A DNA stretch of 17,867 nt. Origin: Candidatus Bathyarchaeota archaeon (GTDB taxonomy: Archaea > Thermoproteota > Bathyarchaeia > TCS64). Made by a program: the position numbers and the translations under genes. Shown here in pieces: positions 7,414 to 14,480 of the stretch; position 1 is the stretch's first letter; every line of letters starts with the position of its first letter. The notes beneath the pieces were generated by a model. That model was given only the letters and a program-made list of their open reading frames with translations. It ran no database searches and had not been told where the DNA came from. The stretch is from NCBI GenBank assembly GCA_003662205.1, contig QMXQ01000010.1, positions 1 through 17,867 on the forward strand, in the 5' to 3' direction.

Positions 7414-8445
7414 ATGCCCACCGCCGCCATAGATCTCCTCCTCGCCTCCTCCGCCATGATCCTGCTGGTCATGGGGGCCATCTACGGCGTGAACACCGCC
7501 GTCGAGCCGTACCTGGAGGGCGGCGACGCCTCCCTCGATCGGTACCAGCAGATCGGGAGGCATATGCTCCTCTCCCGCGGCGAGCCGGAGAACTGGGGCG
7601 TCGTCGGCTCCCCAACCGCCCTGGGCTTCTCGGCGGGAAAAGCCTACGAGCTTGACATCGACAAGGTGACCCGCCTCAACCCGTCGAGCGCCTACGCGGT
7701 GGGCTACCCCCGGCTGTGGGAGGCCCTCGGCATCGACGATGTCTCCTTTCACATCAGGGTGGATACGCTGTTTAACGTCACCCTGAGTCTTGTCTCGTCC
7801 CAGGCCCAGGGAGGGAACGTCACCTATACGTTTGCGGCGTCGACCGCGCGGTGGGGTTACCCTCTCCCGGCCACGGTCCGCTACTACGTCGTGATCGGAG
7901 GGTTCACCGCCTCGGCGACGGGGACGACGGCCTCCGACGGCTCCGGGACGGTCGAGTTCACGCTGCCCGGCACCCTCCGCGGCACCGCCCTCCTTGTGGC
8001 CTTCGCCCGGGTCGAGCCGTCGGTGGTGAGCTACGGCGTCCTACCCTTCGCCCACAACTCGACCCCGCCCGAGCCCGCCGGCACCTTCGCAACCCTCAGC
8101 CCCCTCAACCACACCCTGAGCGTCAACCTGGCGGGGGGCGCGACCGTGGTCAACGCCGCCGTCCTCTCCCTCGGCTACATGTTCAACCTGACCGGGGGCG
8201 ACGGCTCCTACTCGATCCCCCATCTCCTGGACGCGAGCCCGATAGTGCTCGCCCTGACGGGGGTGAACGGCTCCGACTACTGGGCGGAGTGGGCCGCGTA
8301 CCCGCAGCTGCCCCTCGCCGTGGGGGCGGATATGTCCGACGCCCACGCCATCTCGGACGTGGCCTCCGTCTCGTATCTGGTCGAGGTGAAGGGGACGCTC
8401 TACAGGTTCAAGATCAGCTTCAGGAGCCCGGTTGAGGATGATTAG
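7414..8445 (+). CDS. Membrane-anchored extracellular beta-rich protein of the pilus operon
   Basis: The protein has 343 residues and starts immediately after the platform protein's stop. One N-terminal hydrophobic helix (about 5-28, IDLLLASSAMILLVMGAIYGV) has no basic leader. About 310 outward-facing residues follow, rich in Ser/Thr/Gly/Val, with sequons NVT, NST, NHT, NLT and NGS. The segment from about 120 to 215 (with ASDGSGTVEFTLPGT) looks like an immunoglobulin or carboxypeptidase-regulatory type beta-sandwich that could act as an adhesin domain. The family is not recognised. Its location between platform protein and further pilin-like genes argues for a fibre-associated or tip protein. 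Confidence 0.65.
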   Translation: MPTAAIDLLLASSAMILLVMGAIYGVNTAVEPYLEGGDASLDRYQQIGRHMLLSRGEPENWGVVGSPTALGFSAGKAYELDIDKVTRLNPSSAYAVGYPRLWEALGIDDVSFHIRVDTLFNVTLSLVSSQAQGGNVTYTFAASTARWGYPLPATVRYYVVIGGFTASATGTTASDGSGTVEFTLPGTLRGTALLVAFARVEPSVVSYGVLPFAHNSTPPEPAGTFATLSPLNHTLSVNLAGGATVVNAAVLSLGYMFNLTGGDGSYSIPHLLDASPIVLALTGVNGSDYWAEWAAYPQLPLAVGADMSDAHAISDVASVSYLVEVKGTLYRFKISFRSPVEDD

Positions 8446-8854
8446 GAGCAGGAGAGGCGCGGTCCACACCCTGGAGGCTTTCCTGGCGGCGGTCATCATA
8501 TTCACCACTCTCCTCTACTCGACCTCGATACCGCGGGAGAGGGACGGCGACGAGGAGAGGCCCCTGGAGGCTCTCGGCATGGAGGTACTGCTGAGGCTGG
8601 ACGGCAACGGGACCCTGGGCCGACTGGTGGAGGAGCGGAGCTGGGACCGGCTTGAGCGGTGCCTGAGGGCCGCCCTCCCCGCCGGCGTCTCCTTCAACCT
8701 CACGGTCCTCGACGAGCAGGGCGCCCCCGTCAACGACCGTCTCATCTCCAACGGCGGGCTGATCGGCCGAACCGTCGCCTCCGTCGAGTACCTCCTCGCC
8801 GTCGAGGCGGACGGCTGCCCGCTGTACCGGCTCCGCCTACAGCTGGGGGGATGA
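8438..8854 (+). CDS. Minor pilin-like protein with RRG leader and HTLEA motif
   Basis: From the ATG at 8438 the protein has 138 residues and overlaps the previous gene by 8 bases. A TTG at 8432 is a possible alternative start. The leader MIRSRRG is followed by AVHTLEAFLAAVIIFTTLL, a class III signal with an acidic residue at position 6 of the mature chain, close to the conserved Glu5 of bacterial pilins. The HTLEA start resembles pilin-like proteins that I recall from haloarchaeal pilus clusters; this is from memory and was not checked. The soluble part is short (about 105 residues) with a conserved-looking cysteine pair. It is a probable pseudopilin or minor subunit. Confidence 0.7.
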   Translation: MIRSRRGAVHTLEAFLAAVIIFTTLLYSTSIPRERDGDEERPLEALGMEVLLRLDGNGTLGRLVEERSWDRLERCLRAALPAGVSFNLTVLDEQGAPVNDRLISNGGLIGRTVASVEYLLAVEADGCPLYRLRLQLGG

Positions 8855-8858
8855 CGCG

Positions 8859-9614
8859 ATGCGCTCCAGACGGGTCAGGGGTCAGGTGCTCGTCCTGGCG
8901 GCGCTCACCATATCCCTCGCCATCCTCTCGACCCAGGCCTACATCTACCGGCGGAGCAGGACCGAGGCCTCCGCCGACTGGAGCGCCCTGAGCGATTATG
9001 TTCTCAGCATCGAGCAGGGGTCGAGGCACGTCGTCGTCGCCTCGCTCATCAACATCTCCCAGGGGGGAGCCGCCTCGAACCTCGGGGGCAACCTGGACCG
9101 CTGGGAGAACTTCGTGAGCGGCGACTACCAGTTCGGCCGCTGCGACCTGAACGCGACCCCTGCCTCGCAGCCCCCCTACTCCGGCGGGGTCTGGCTCGAC
9201 TGGAGGACCGACGGCAGGGGCGTCTCCAGCGCGTTCGCGGACTTCACCCTGAACATCAGCGGCCGCGGCGCGGAGGTCGACTGGAGCTTCACACAGAACA
9301 TAACCACCACGGCGGTGATCTCGGGAAGCTACACCCGGGGGCTGGGAAACATCAAGCAGGTCACCGTCCTCCTCAACCTCCTCAATGAGGGCGCTCCCAC
9401 CCTCGCGGGGCGCGTCACCCTAGCTTACCTCAGCGGAGGGACATGGAGGGACCCGGCCGAGCTGGGGAGCTACTCCCGGCAGGACTTCGGAAACGGGACC
9501 TACCGCTACTCGTTCACCGACGCGATACCTGGAAATCAGGTTCAGGTCCGCGTCCAGGTCTATGACCGCAGGGGCATCTACGTCCAGGCGGAGGCGAGCT
9601 TGAGCGAGGGGTGA
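8859..9614 (+). CDS. Minor pilin-like protein with RGQ leader
   Basis: The protein has 251 residues. The leader MRSRRVRG and the hydrophobic segment QVLVLAALTISLAILSTQAY (about 9-28) form a class III-like signal, and a basic YRRSR stop follows. The extracellular part has sequons NIS, NAT, NIT and NGT and a C-terminal beta-sandwich-like region from about 165 (KQVTVLLNLLNEGAPTLAG). A G-rich ribosome-binding site spans the previous stop, and the gap is four bases, so it is in the pilus operon. It is likely a minor subunit. The RGQ-hydrophobic start resembles small pilin-like genes in haloarchaeal pilus loci, again from memory. Confidence 0.65.
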   Translation: MRSRRVRGQVLVLAALTISLAILSTQAYIYRRSRTEASADWSALSDYVLSIEQGSRHVVVASLINISQGGAASNLGGNLDRWENFVSGDYQFGRCDLNATPASQPPYSGGVWLDWRTDGRGVSSAFADFTLNISGRGAEVDWSFTQNITTTAVISGSYTRGLGNIKQVTVLLNLLNEGAPTLAGRVTLAYLSGGTWRDPAELGSYSRQDFGNGTYRYSFTDAIPGNQVQVRVQVYDRRGIYVQAEASLSEG

Positions 9615-9625
9615 AGTAAACCGCC

Positions 9626-9632
9626 TTAAATA
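9626..9632 (+). promoter_or_regulatory. TATA box of the prepilin peptidase gene
   Basis: TTAAATA stands out in GC-rich DNA 11 bases after the preceding stop. The predicted start site near 9655 leaves a leader of about 20 bases that contains the GGAGGTGA site at 9662. The peptidase can therefore be transcribed independently of the operon upstream. Confidence 0.5.
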
Positions 9633-9661
9633 CCGTTGGGCTACGATAGACTGTTCGAACC

Positions 9662-9669
9662 GGAGGTGA
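9662..9669 (+). promoter_or_regulatory. Strong ribosome-binding site that selects a CTG start
   Basis: GGAGGTGA is the strongest ribosome-binding site in the window. Its TGA is also an in-frame stop for the peptidase frame, so the start must lie downstream. Six bases later is CTG at 9676, in frame with the peptidase. The next ATG is 42 bases further on and would remove most of the first membrane helix. Confidence 0.65.
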
Positions 9670-9675
9670 CACCGG

Positions 9676-10449
9676 CTGATTCCGCTGGAGGCCCTGAGGG
9701 TCCTAGTCAGCGTCGCGATGCTCGGCTACGCTTCCTGGAGCGACCTGAGGACACGGGAGGTCTCCGACCTCACCTGGGTCGTCTCCGGCGCCGCGGGTCT
9801 CGCCCTCGACCTCTACCTGGTGGCCACGGACAGGCTGACCCTCATGGCCCTGGCGATGCCCGTCCTGTTCTCGACGGCCCTCGCCTTCGCCCTCGGCTAC
9901 CTCGGCCTCTTCGGCGGCGCCGACTTCAAGGCCTTCGTCGTCCTCGCCCTCCTCCAGCCGTATCCGCCCCGCCTAGTCAGGCCCGCCCTCGGCGTGGTCT
10001 CGGTCATCTATCCGCTGACGATCTTCTCGAACTCGGCCCTGGCGGGGGCCTCCTTCGCCCTCATCCTCCTCGTCAGGAACCTGGCGGCGGCGCGACGGGG
10101 CGCGCCCCTGTTCGAGGGGCACGAGTCCGAGCCCCCGTGGAGGAAGTTCATCGTCCTCATCTCGGGGATGAAGGTGCGGCTCGACGCGGTGAGGGGCCCC
10201 CCGTTCCAGTACCCCCTCGAGGTTCCGCTGGGGGAGGACGGCGCCGAGAGGGAGTTCGTGCTGATGCCGGACATGGAGGACGACGAGGACGCCTTCGAGG
10301 TCTTCCGGAGGCTGGGGCGCGCCGGGGTCTCGGAGGTCTGGGTCTCCCACACCCTCCCCTTCCTGGTCTTCATAGCCTTCGGCTACCTCTCCGCGCTACT
10401 CCTGGGGGACCTGGCGCTGTGGGCGCTGAGCCGGGCGCTGCCCCCGTGA
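9676..10449 (+). CDS. Prepilin peptidase, A24 aspartic family (FlaK/PibD class)
   Basis: The protein has 257 residues if it starts at CTG 9676, or 243 from ATG 9718. The two catalytic aspartates are visible: D23 in SWSDLRTREVSD after the first membrane helix, and D83 in the GGAD motif (LFGGADFKAF). Several further membrane helices follow, then a soluble segment and the C-terminal domain typical of archaeal members (WVSHTLPFLVFIAFGYL). It removes the short basic leaders from prepilins at the cytoplasmic face. The prepilins and pilin-like proteins upstream are the obvious substrates. The CTG start is supported by the ribosome-binding site and by helix 1, which needs IPLEALRVLVSVA. Confidence 0.92.
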   Translation: MIPLEALRVLVSVAMLGYASWSDLRTREVSDLTWVVSGAAGLALDLYLVATDRLTLMALAMPVLFSTALAFALGYLGLFGGADFKAFVVLALLQPYPPRLVRPALGVVSVIYPLTIFSNSALAGASFALILLVRNLAAARRGAPLFEGHESEPPWRKFIVLISGMKVRLDAVRGPPFQYPLEVPLGEDGAEREFVLMPDMEDDEDAFEVFRRLGRAGVSEVWVSHTLPFLVFIAFGYLSALLLGDLALWALSRALPP

Positions 10450-10500
10450 CGCCGCCTGTTATGGAGCAGCAGTATGTAGTTGAAATCACTCACAAACTCT

Positions 10501-10507
10501 CATAAAA
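10501..10507 (+). promoter_or_regulatory. TATA box before the first coiled-coil paralog
   Basis: CATAAAA lies in a short AT-rich patch of the 108-base gap after the peptidase gene. A start near 10530 would give a leader of about 28 bases carrying GAGGAGAGG (10546-10554) before the ATG at 10558. This marks a new transcription unit, separate from the pilus operon. Confidence 0.5.
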
Positions 10508-10557
10508 CCTAGGCGGGGGTAGTCTAAAGGGGATAAGCGGCGATAGAGGAGAGGCCG

Positions 10558-11079
10558 ATGGAGGATCAGACGGGAAGAGAAGCGATGCTCGAATTCTACG
10601 ACGACCTCCAGCACCTCGGAGAGTCCTCGGAGGAGAGGCTCAAAGAGATGGAGCCAGCGCTGTCCGAACTGCTCCAGTCGATAAGCGAAGGCGCGCAGGA
10701 GCTGGCGGAGTCCAGAGCGGAGGACAGACGGCACAGCAGAGAGCTCTGCGCCGCCCTGGCCGCCTACACCGGATGGCTGGACGTCACCCTCGAACTCCCG
10801 CCTGAGGCGATCCCGGAATTCTACAACGCCGAAAAGATGTTCCTCAGCCCCCAGGGCAACCTCGTCGTCGTCGACAGGCAAGGCAAGGTCGAGTCGAAGC
10901 CGTTGGAGGAGTACCCGACGGAGATCGTGCTGACTGTGGTCTGGAACGCCCTGCCGAGACTTCGGACGAAGATCAGCAAGCACACCCGGAGGCTGGGAGA
11001 GCGCATCAGACTCCTCGACATGATCAGCCGCGAGCTCAGGGACCTCCCCACCTTCCCGAGGGAGACGCCGGAAGAGTAG
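10558..11079 (+). CDS. Coiled-coil protein A, paralog of the protein at 14872
   Basis: The protein has 173 residues, is soluble and has no signal. Residues 1-75 are acidic and helical (probable coiled coil). Residues about 78-120 include PPEAIPEFYNAEKMF and the beta hairpin GNLVVVDRQGKVESKPL. A conserved helix TVVWNALPRL follows, then a basic helix ending LLDMISRELRDL. Residues 60-163 align by eye with 102-208 of the protein at 14872: PxGxLxVxxxxGxxES, VVxNxLPxx and ITxEL-like ends in the same order. The family is unknown to me. A strong GAGGAGAGG ribosome-binding site precedes it, and the next gene starts 46 bases later in the same direction. It may be an adaptor or structural subunit served by the MoxR-VWA pair nearby. 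Confidence 0.8.
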   Translation: MEDQTGREAMLEFYDDLQHLGESSEERLKEMEPALSELLQSISEGAQELAESRAEDRRHSRELCAALAAYTGWLDVTLELPPEAIPEFYNAEKMFLSPQGNLVVVDRQGKVESKPLEEYPTEIVLTVVWNALPRLRTKISKHTRRLGERIRLLDMISRELRDLPTFPRETPEE

Positions 11080-11125
11080 CCGCCAGGCGGCGGGACCGGC
11101 CCGAGGCTGAACGGAGCGTGACCGC

Positions 11126-11701
11126 ATGACGGGGAGACTCGTCACCGAGATAATGGACACCCGCTCGCTGCGAGAGCTCCTCACCGTAGTTGAAAAAGAG
11201 ATCTCCCACTACCTGTCCCAGAAAAAGGAGTACAGCGAGCGCCTGGGCAACTTCCTCAGGGAGTCCGAGGAGAAGTACGGCAACGAGGACTGGTTCAAGC
11301 AGCTCTCCCTCGGCGAGAAACTTCCCAAAGGCAAGGCGAAGGCCAAGAAGAAAAAGGGCGGCAAAAAGAAGAAAAAGAAGGGGAAGAAGGGCACGCCCGA
11401 CGAGTGGGTCCCCTTCCAGAGCATGTTCCTCTCCTCCAGCGTCCAGGGGGAGGCGGAGCTCATGTTCGAAGCCATCGAGGCCATCACGACGAAGATCGAG
11501 GAGCTGGAGGAGGCGAAGAGATCCATCGAGGAGCTGCGCAACGTCGGCCTCGGCGACGAGGCAAGCTACATCGTGCTCCTCCTGGACGGCGTGCCGAGGA
11601 AGGTCTTCATAAAGCCCACGGGAGCGGAGGCCATCCCCAAGTTCACCTTCAGCAAGGGATTCACGATAGTGCGGACGCTGCAGCCGCAGGCCCCCTCCTG
11701 A
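11126..11701 (+). CDS. Lysine-rich coiled-coil protein of unknown function
   Basis: The protein has 191 residues, is soluble and has no signal. A helical N-terminus (about 10-60) is followed by a flexible linker at about 68-89 containing KKKKGGKKKKKKGKK. A second coiled coil (about 108-138, AIEAITTKIEELEEAKRSIEEL) precedes a small beta unit, SYIVLLLDGVPRKVFIKP (about 147-164). That hairpin recalls the GNLVVVDRQGKVES hairpin of the neighbour, a weak hint of common descent. The Lys tract could bind acidic partners, nucleic acid or lipid head groups; protein B has a very acidic N-terminus. It is cotranscribed with protein A and convergent with the VWA gene, 24 bases apart. Not recognised. Confidence 0.75.
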   Translation: MTGRLVTEIMDTRSLRELLTVVEKEISHYLSQKKEYSERLGNFLRESEEKYGNEDWFKQLSLGEKLPKGKAKAKKKKGGKKKKKKGKKGTPDEWVPFQSMFLSSSVQGEAELMFEAIEAITTKIEELEEAKRSIEELRNVGLGDEASYIVLLLDGVPRKVFIKPTGAEAIPKFTFSKGFTIVRTLQPQAPS

Positions 11702-11725
11702 GCCGCCTTATCCCGCGTCTCCGTG

Positions 11726-13417
11726 CTATAGCAGCTCCTCCGAGGAGGCCCGGAGGAAGACGTTGCCCACGTGTTTTATCAGGTCCCTCTGGGAGTAGAC
11801 GGCGGCGTTGTACCTGAACAGGGTTCCCATCTTCTCCGTGTCGAAGCCGATGCCGATGATGATGATGCCCCGCTCCTCGTAGGTCCGGGTGATCTCCTCC
11901 AGATCCTCGTACACGCCGGGGTAGCCGTAGGGGTAGCCGTCGGAGAGGACGAAGATGATCCTCTGCTCCTCCACCTTCCCCTTCAGGAACTCGGCCGCTG
12001 CCCTGAGGGCGTCGGGCATGTAGGTGGTCCCGTCGAAGGGGACGCCGCCGATGCGGGCGCGCACCCTGCGGGAGTACGCCTCGGAGCCGTCCTTCAGCAC
12101 GTAGAGCCTGTCGCTGAACGCGTAGAAGGCCCAGGAGTTCGAGTCCGTTATGACGTCCTTCGCCGCCTCGGCGATGCAGATGGCCCTCGCCCGGTTCTCC
12201 AGCGGGCTCGTCCTCATGCTCCTGCTCACGTCGAGGAGGATGACGATGGAGAAGCTCTGCTTCATGATCTCGTCCCGCAGGAAGATGTCGTTCCTCGGGC
12301 TCTTGCTCGCGATGACCTGGATGGCGTCGGCGAGGTCGAGGACCCCGTACATCTTCCTGATATCCTCGAACTCGAAGTTCGTCGCCATGATGAGGTTGTT
12401 GAGGAGCCTCCGCGACGTTCCGCCTATCTGCTCCCGGGCCCTGAGGTACTCCGAGTAGTCCTCCGGCGGTATCTCTATGGACTTGAACCGGCTGGACGCC
12501 AGCCGCTCCTTAAGCCGCCTAAGGATCTTCCTCTCCTTCTGACGCTGGATGATGGTGCTGCTGAAGGCCTGCAGGCACTCGACGTCGACCTGCTTACTCC
12601 AGCAGGAGGCCATCCCCCCCTCGGGCGGAGCCCCTCCAAGGGCCTCCACCGCGTCCAGAAAGAGAGGCTCGATCTCCGAGTCCGGCGGAGCCATGCGCCG
12701 ATTGTATATGCTGCAGGGGGAGGCGTTCTCCGTGTACGGGAGGCACGGGGTCTCCACGAAGGGGCCGAACTCCCTGAGCTGTTCAACGAGCCAGTCCGCG
12801 GTCTCCCGCAGCTCGTCGACGTCGAGGGCACCGTCGCCCGGGGGCGCGAAGCGCTCTTTGACCTCCCGTAGCCTCGTCGCCGCCGCCTCGACCAGCGCGG
12901 CCTCCTCCCCGGTCAACCCGTCCAGAGGTCCGTTGGCGAGGACCTTGAATAGAATGGCGGTCATGACGCGCGTCGCCGGCAGGTAGATCCTCTCCAGCCG
13001 CTTCGCCGAGGCCATGGCCAGGGCGTTGGCGTAGGCCAGGTCGGGGACTCTCTCCGGGTGCGCCGATGCGACGTAGGCGTCGATGTATAGGTCCTTCAGC
13101 AGGGTCTCGATGAAGCGCGTCGGGTGCGATCGGGCCTCTAGGATCGGGGGCAGCGCCCTCACCGTGTGTGCTGTGAGGTGCGTGACGACGGCTCGGAACA
13201 GCCTGCCAGCCATGATCCGCCCCTTATCGTCGGGGGGGAAGAAGTATCCCAGGAACTCCACCGCCTCGTCGGAGGCCCTCGGCTCGGGCAGCTTCGCCAC
13301 GGGCATCGACCTATCCCAGGTCAGGGTGGGATAGGTCAACCTGGGATCCATGAAGATCTTCACCTTCAACGGATCCTTCTGCAGCGAAAGCGTCCCGGCG
13401 TAGTCGAGGAAACCCAC
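11726..13417 (-). CDS. Von Willebrand factor A protein, CbbO/NorD-like partner of the MoxR ATPase
   Basis: The protein has 563 residues from a GTG at 13417, with a GGGGGAGGG ribosome-binding site just upstream. The N-terminal about 380 residues are mostly helical and hold a few cysteines (near 225, 235, 272, 281). The C-terminal VWA domain (about 388-555) has a complete metal-ion-dependent adhesion site: DVSRS at 396-400, the Thr pair in FDGTTYMPDAL (about 464) and LSDGYPYGYPG with Asp near 493. The LSDGxPxxY form and the C-terminal placement are typical of CbbO/NorD proteins, which pair with CbbQ/NorQ AAA+ ATPases to remodel or insert metal into target complexes. The ATPase gene ends 22 bases upstream on the same strand. 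The target here is unknown. Confidence 0.85.
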   Translation of the reverse strand: MGFLDYAGTLSLQKDPLKVKIFMDPRLTYPTLTWDRSMPVAKLPEPRASDEAVEFLGYFFPPDDKGRIMAGRLFRAVVTHLTAHTVRALPPILEARSHPTRFIETLLKDLYIDAYVASAHPERVPDLAYANALAMASAKRLERIYLPATRVMTAILFKVLANGPLDGLTGEEAALVEAAATRLREVKERFAPPGDGALDVDELRETADWLVEQLREFGPFVETPCLPYTENASPCSIYNRRMAPPDSEIEPLFLDAVEALGGAPPEGGMASCWSKQVDVECLQAFSSTIIQRQKERKILRRLKERLASSRFKSIEIPPEDYSEYLRAREQIGGTSRRLLNNLIMATNFEFEDIRKMYGVLDLADAIQVIASKSPRNDIFLRDEIMKQSFSIVILLDVSRSMRTSPLENRARAICIAEAAKDVITDSNSWAFYAFSDRLYVLKDGSEAYSRRVRARIGGVPFDGTTYMPDALRAAAEFLKGKVEEQRIIFVLSDGYPYGYPGVYEDLEEITRTYEERGIIIIGIGFDTEKMGTLFRYNAAVYSQRDLIKHVGNVFLRASSEELL

Positions 13418-13439
13418 AAGCCCTCCCCCTGAGGCTCAC

Positions 13440-14477
13440 CTACACGAAGACGCTCTCTATGATCCTCCTGACGTCGTCCTGGACCTCGGCGTTGTCGCTG
13501 GTGAGGGCGACGATGGTCTCCTCAGCCGCCATCTTGGGGTTTATTCCATCCTTGATGAGGACCCCCCAGTGGATGAGGTCGCCGACGCTGGGCCCGTAGG
13601 GGAGGTCCCCCGCCTTGTACTGCCTCCGCATCTCCGCGCCGACGCGCAGGATCTTATAGGCCGTCTCCTCGTCCAGCTGGGTCCGCTTCATGATGAGCTC
13701 GGCCTCCCTCGGGGAGATCTTGTCGCCGACGCTCTGGTAGTCGAAGTTGATCCAGACCGACATCCGCCTCCGGAAGGCGGCGTTCAGCTTCTTGGTCCCC
13801 GAGAACTCGGCGGAGAAGGGGTTCATGGATATGATGCAGTAGGCGTACTGGTGGCGGGGCACGATCTCGTTGTCCTTCTCCGTCAGGACGAGGTGCCCCC
13901 GGGTGTCGAGGACGGGGTTGAGGCGGGTGGCGACGTCCTGCTTCATCATGTTCGCCTCGTCGAGGTAGAGGATGCCCCCGTGCCTGAGCCACTGGGTCAC
14001 CTGCCCGTCGATCCAGTTCTCCTTCCCGAGGCCGACGAACCTGCCTATAAGGTCGTAGCTGCTCGTCTGGAGGCCGCAGTTCACCTCCCACACGGGCAGC
14101 CCCGTCAGCTCGGCGACCAGGTAGACGATGTGGGTCTTGCCCGTGCCGCTGGGGCCGATGAGGGCGCACTGCTTGAAGTAGTAGAGGGCCCTGACGATGC
14201 GCTCGACGTAGTGCTGCCCCTCGTCGATGTACTCGGGGACGCCGTGGGGGATCAGGTCCTCGACCTCGGTGAAGTAATAGTTGGGGTGCAGGTCGTACTT
14301 CTGGATGTCGTACTTGTAGTAGAGGGGGGACTTCGACATGGCCCTCTGCTTCTTCAGGCGGACGGTGATCTTGTTCTGCTTCCGCTTGACGGACATCACC
14401 TCCTCCACCTTGCTGATGCCCTGCTGGCGGATGCCGTCGTGACCGTACGCCACGGCCTTCTGCTTGGTCTTCTGCAT
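13440..14477 (-). CDS. MoxR/CbbQ-class AAA+ ATPase
   Basis: The protein has 345 residues from the ATG at 14477; a GTG directly before it (14480) is an alternative start. GAGGGG (14488-14483) is spaced 5 bases from the ATG. After a basic N-terminal 50 residues comes a AAA+ core. Walker A is GPSGTGKT (about 108-115), Walker B is ILYLDEAN (about 169-176), a sensor 1-like SMNP is near 217-220, and GTKKLNAAFRRRM carries the arginine finger region. A lid domain follows, with PSVGDLIHWGVL. It groups by motif with CbbQ, NorQ and GvpN. Such ATPases act as hexamers with a VWA partner that docks the substrate, and the next gene encodes one. The first 50 residues are longer than is usual in CbbQ. No gas-vesicle structural gene is present to support a GvpN role. 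Confidence 0.9.
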   Translation of the reverse strand: MQKTKQKAVAYGHDGIRQQGISKVEEVMSVKRKQNKITVRLKKQRAMSKSPLYYKYDIQKYDLHPNYYFTEVEDLIPHGVPEYIDEGQHYVERIVRALYYFKQCALIGPSGTGKTHIVYLVAELTGLPVWEVNCGLQTSSYDLIGRFVGLGKENWIDGQVTQWLRHGGILYLDEANMMKQDVATRLNPVLDTRGHLVLTEKDNEIVPRHQYAYCIISMNPFSAEFSGTKKLNAAFRRRMSVWINFDYQSVGDKISPREAELIMKRTQLDEETAYKILRVGAEMRRQYKAGDLPYGPSVGDLIHWGVLIKDGINPKMAAEETIVALTSDNAEVQDDVRRIIESVFV

Positions 14478-14480
14478 CAC

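Noticed and set aside
738..10449. Archaellum (motility) operon
   Set aside because: The ATPase, platform protein and peptidase are shared by archaella and pili, but no FlaF, FlaG, FlaH or chemotaxis-linked gene is present and the subunits look like pilins.
11330..11395. A-rich DNA tract as a regulatory or foreign insertion
   Set aside because: It encodes an in-frame lysine-rich linker within an intact gene; no repeat ends or target duplication flank it.
13440..14477. GvpN of a gas vesicle cluster
   Set aside because: The AAA+ motifs would allow it, but there is no GvpA/J/M-like small hydrophobic protein, GvpF/L, GvpK or GvpO nearby, and the VWA partner fits the CbbQ/CbbO type better.
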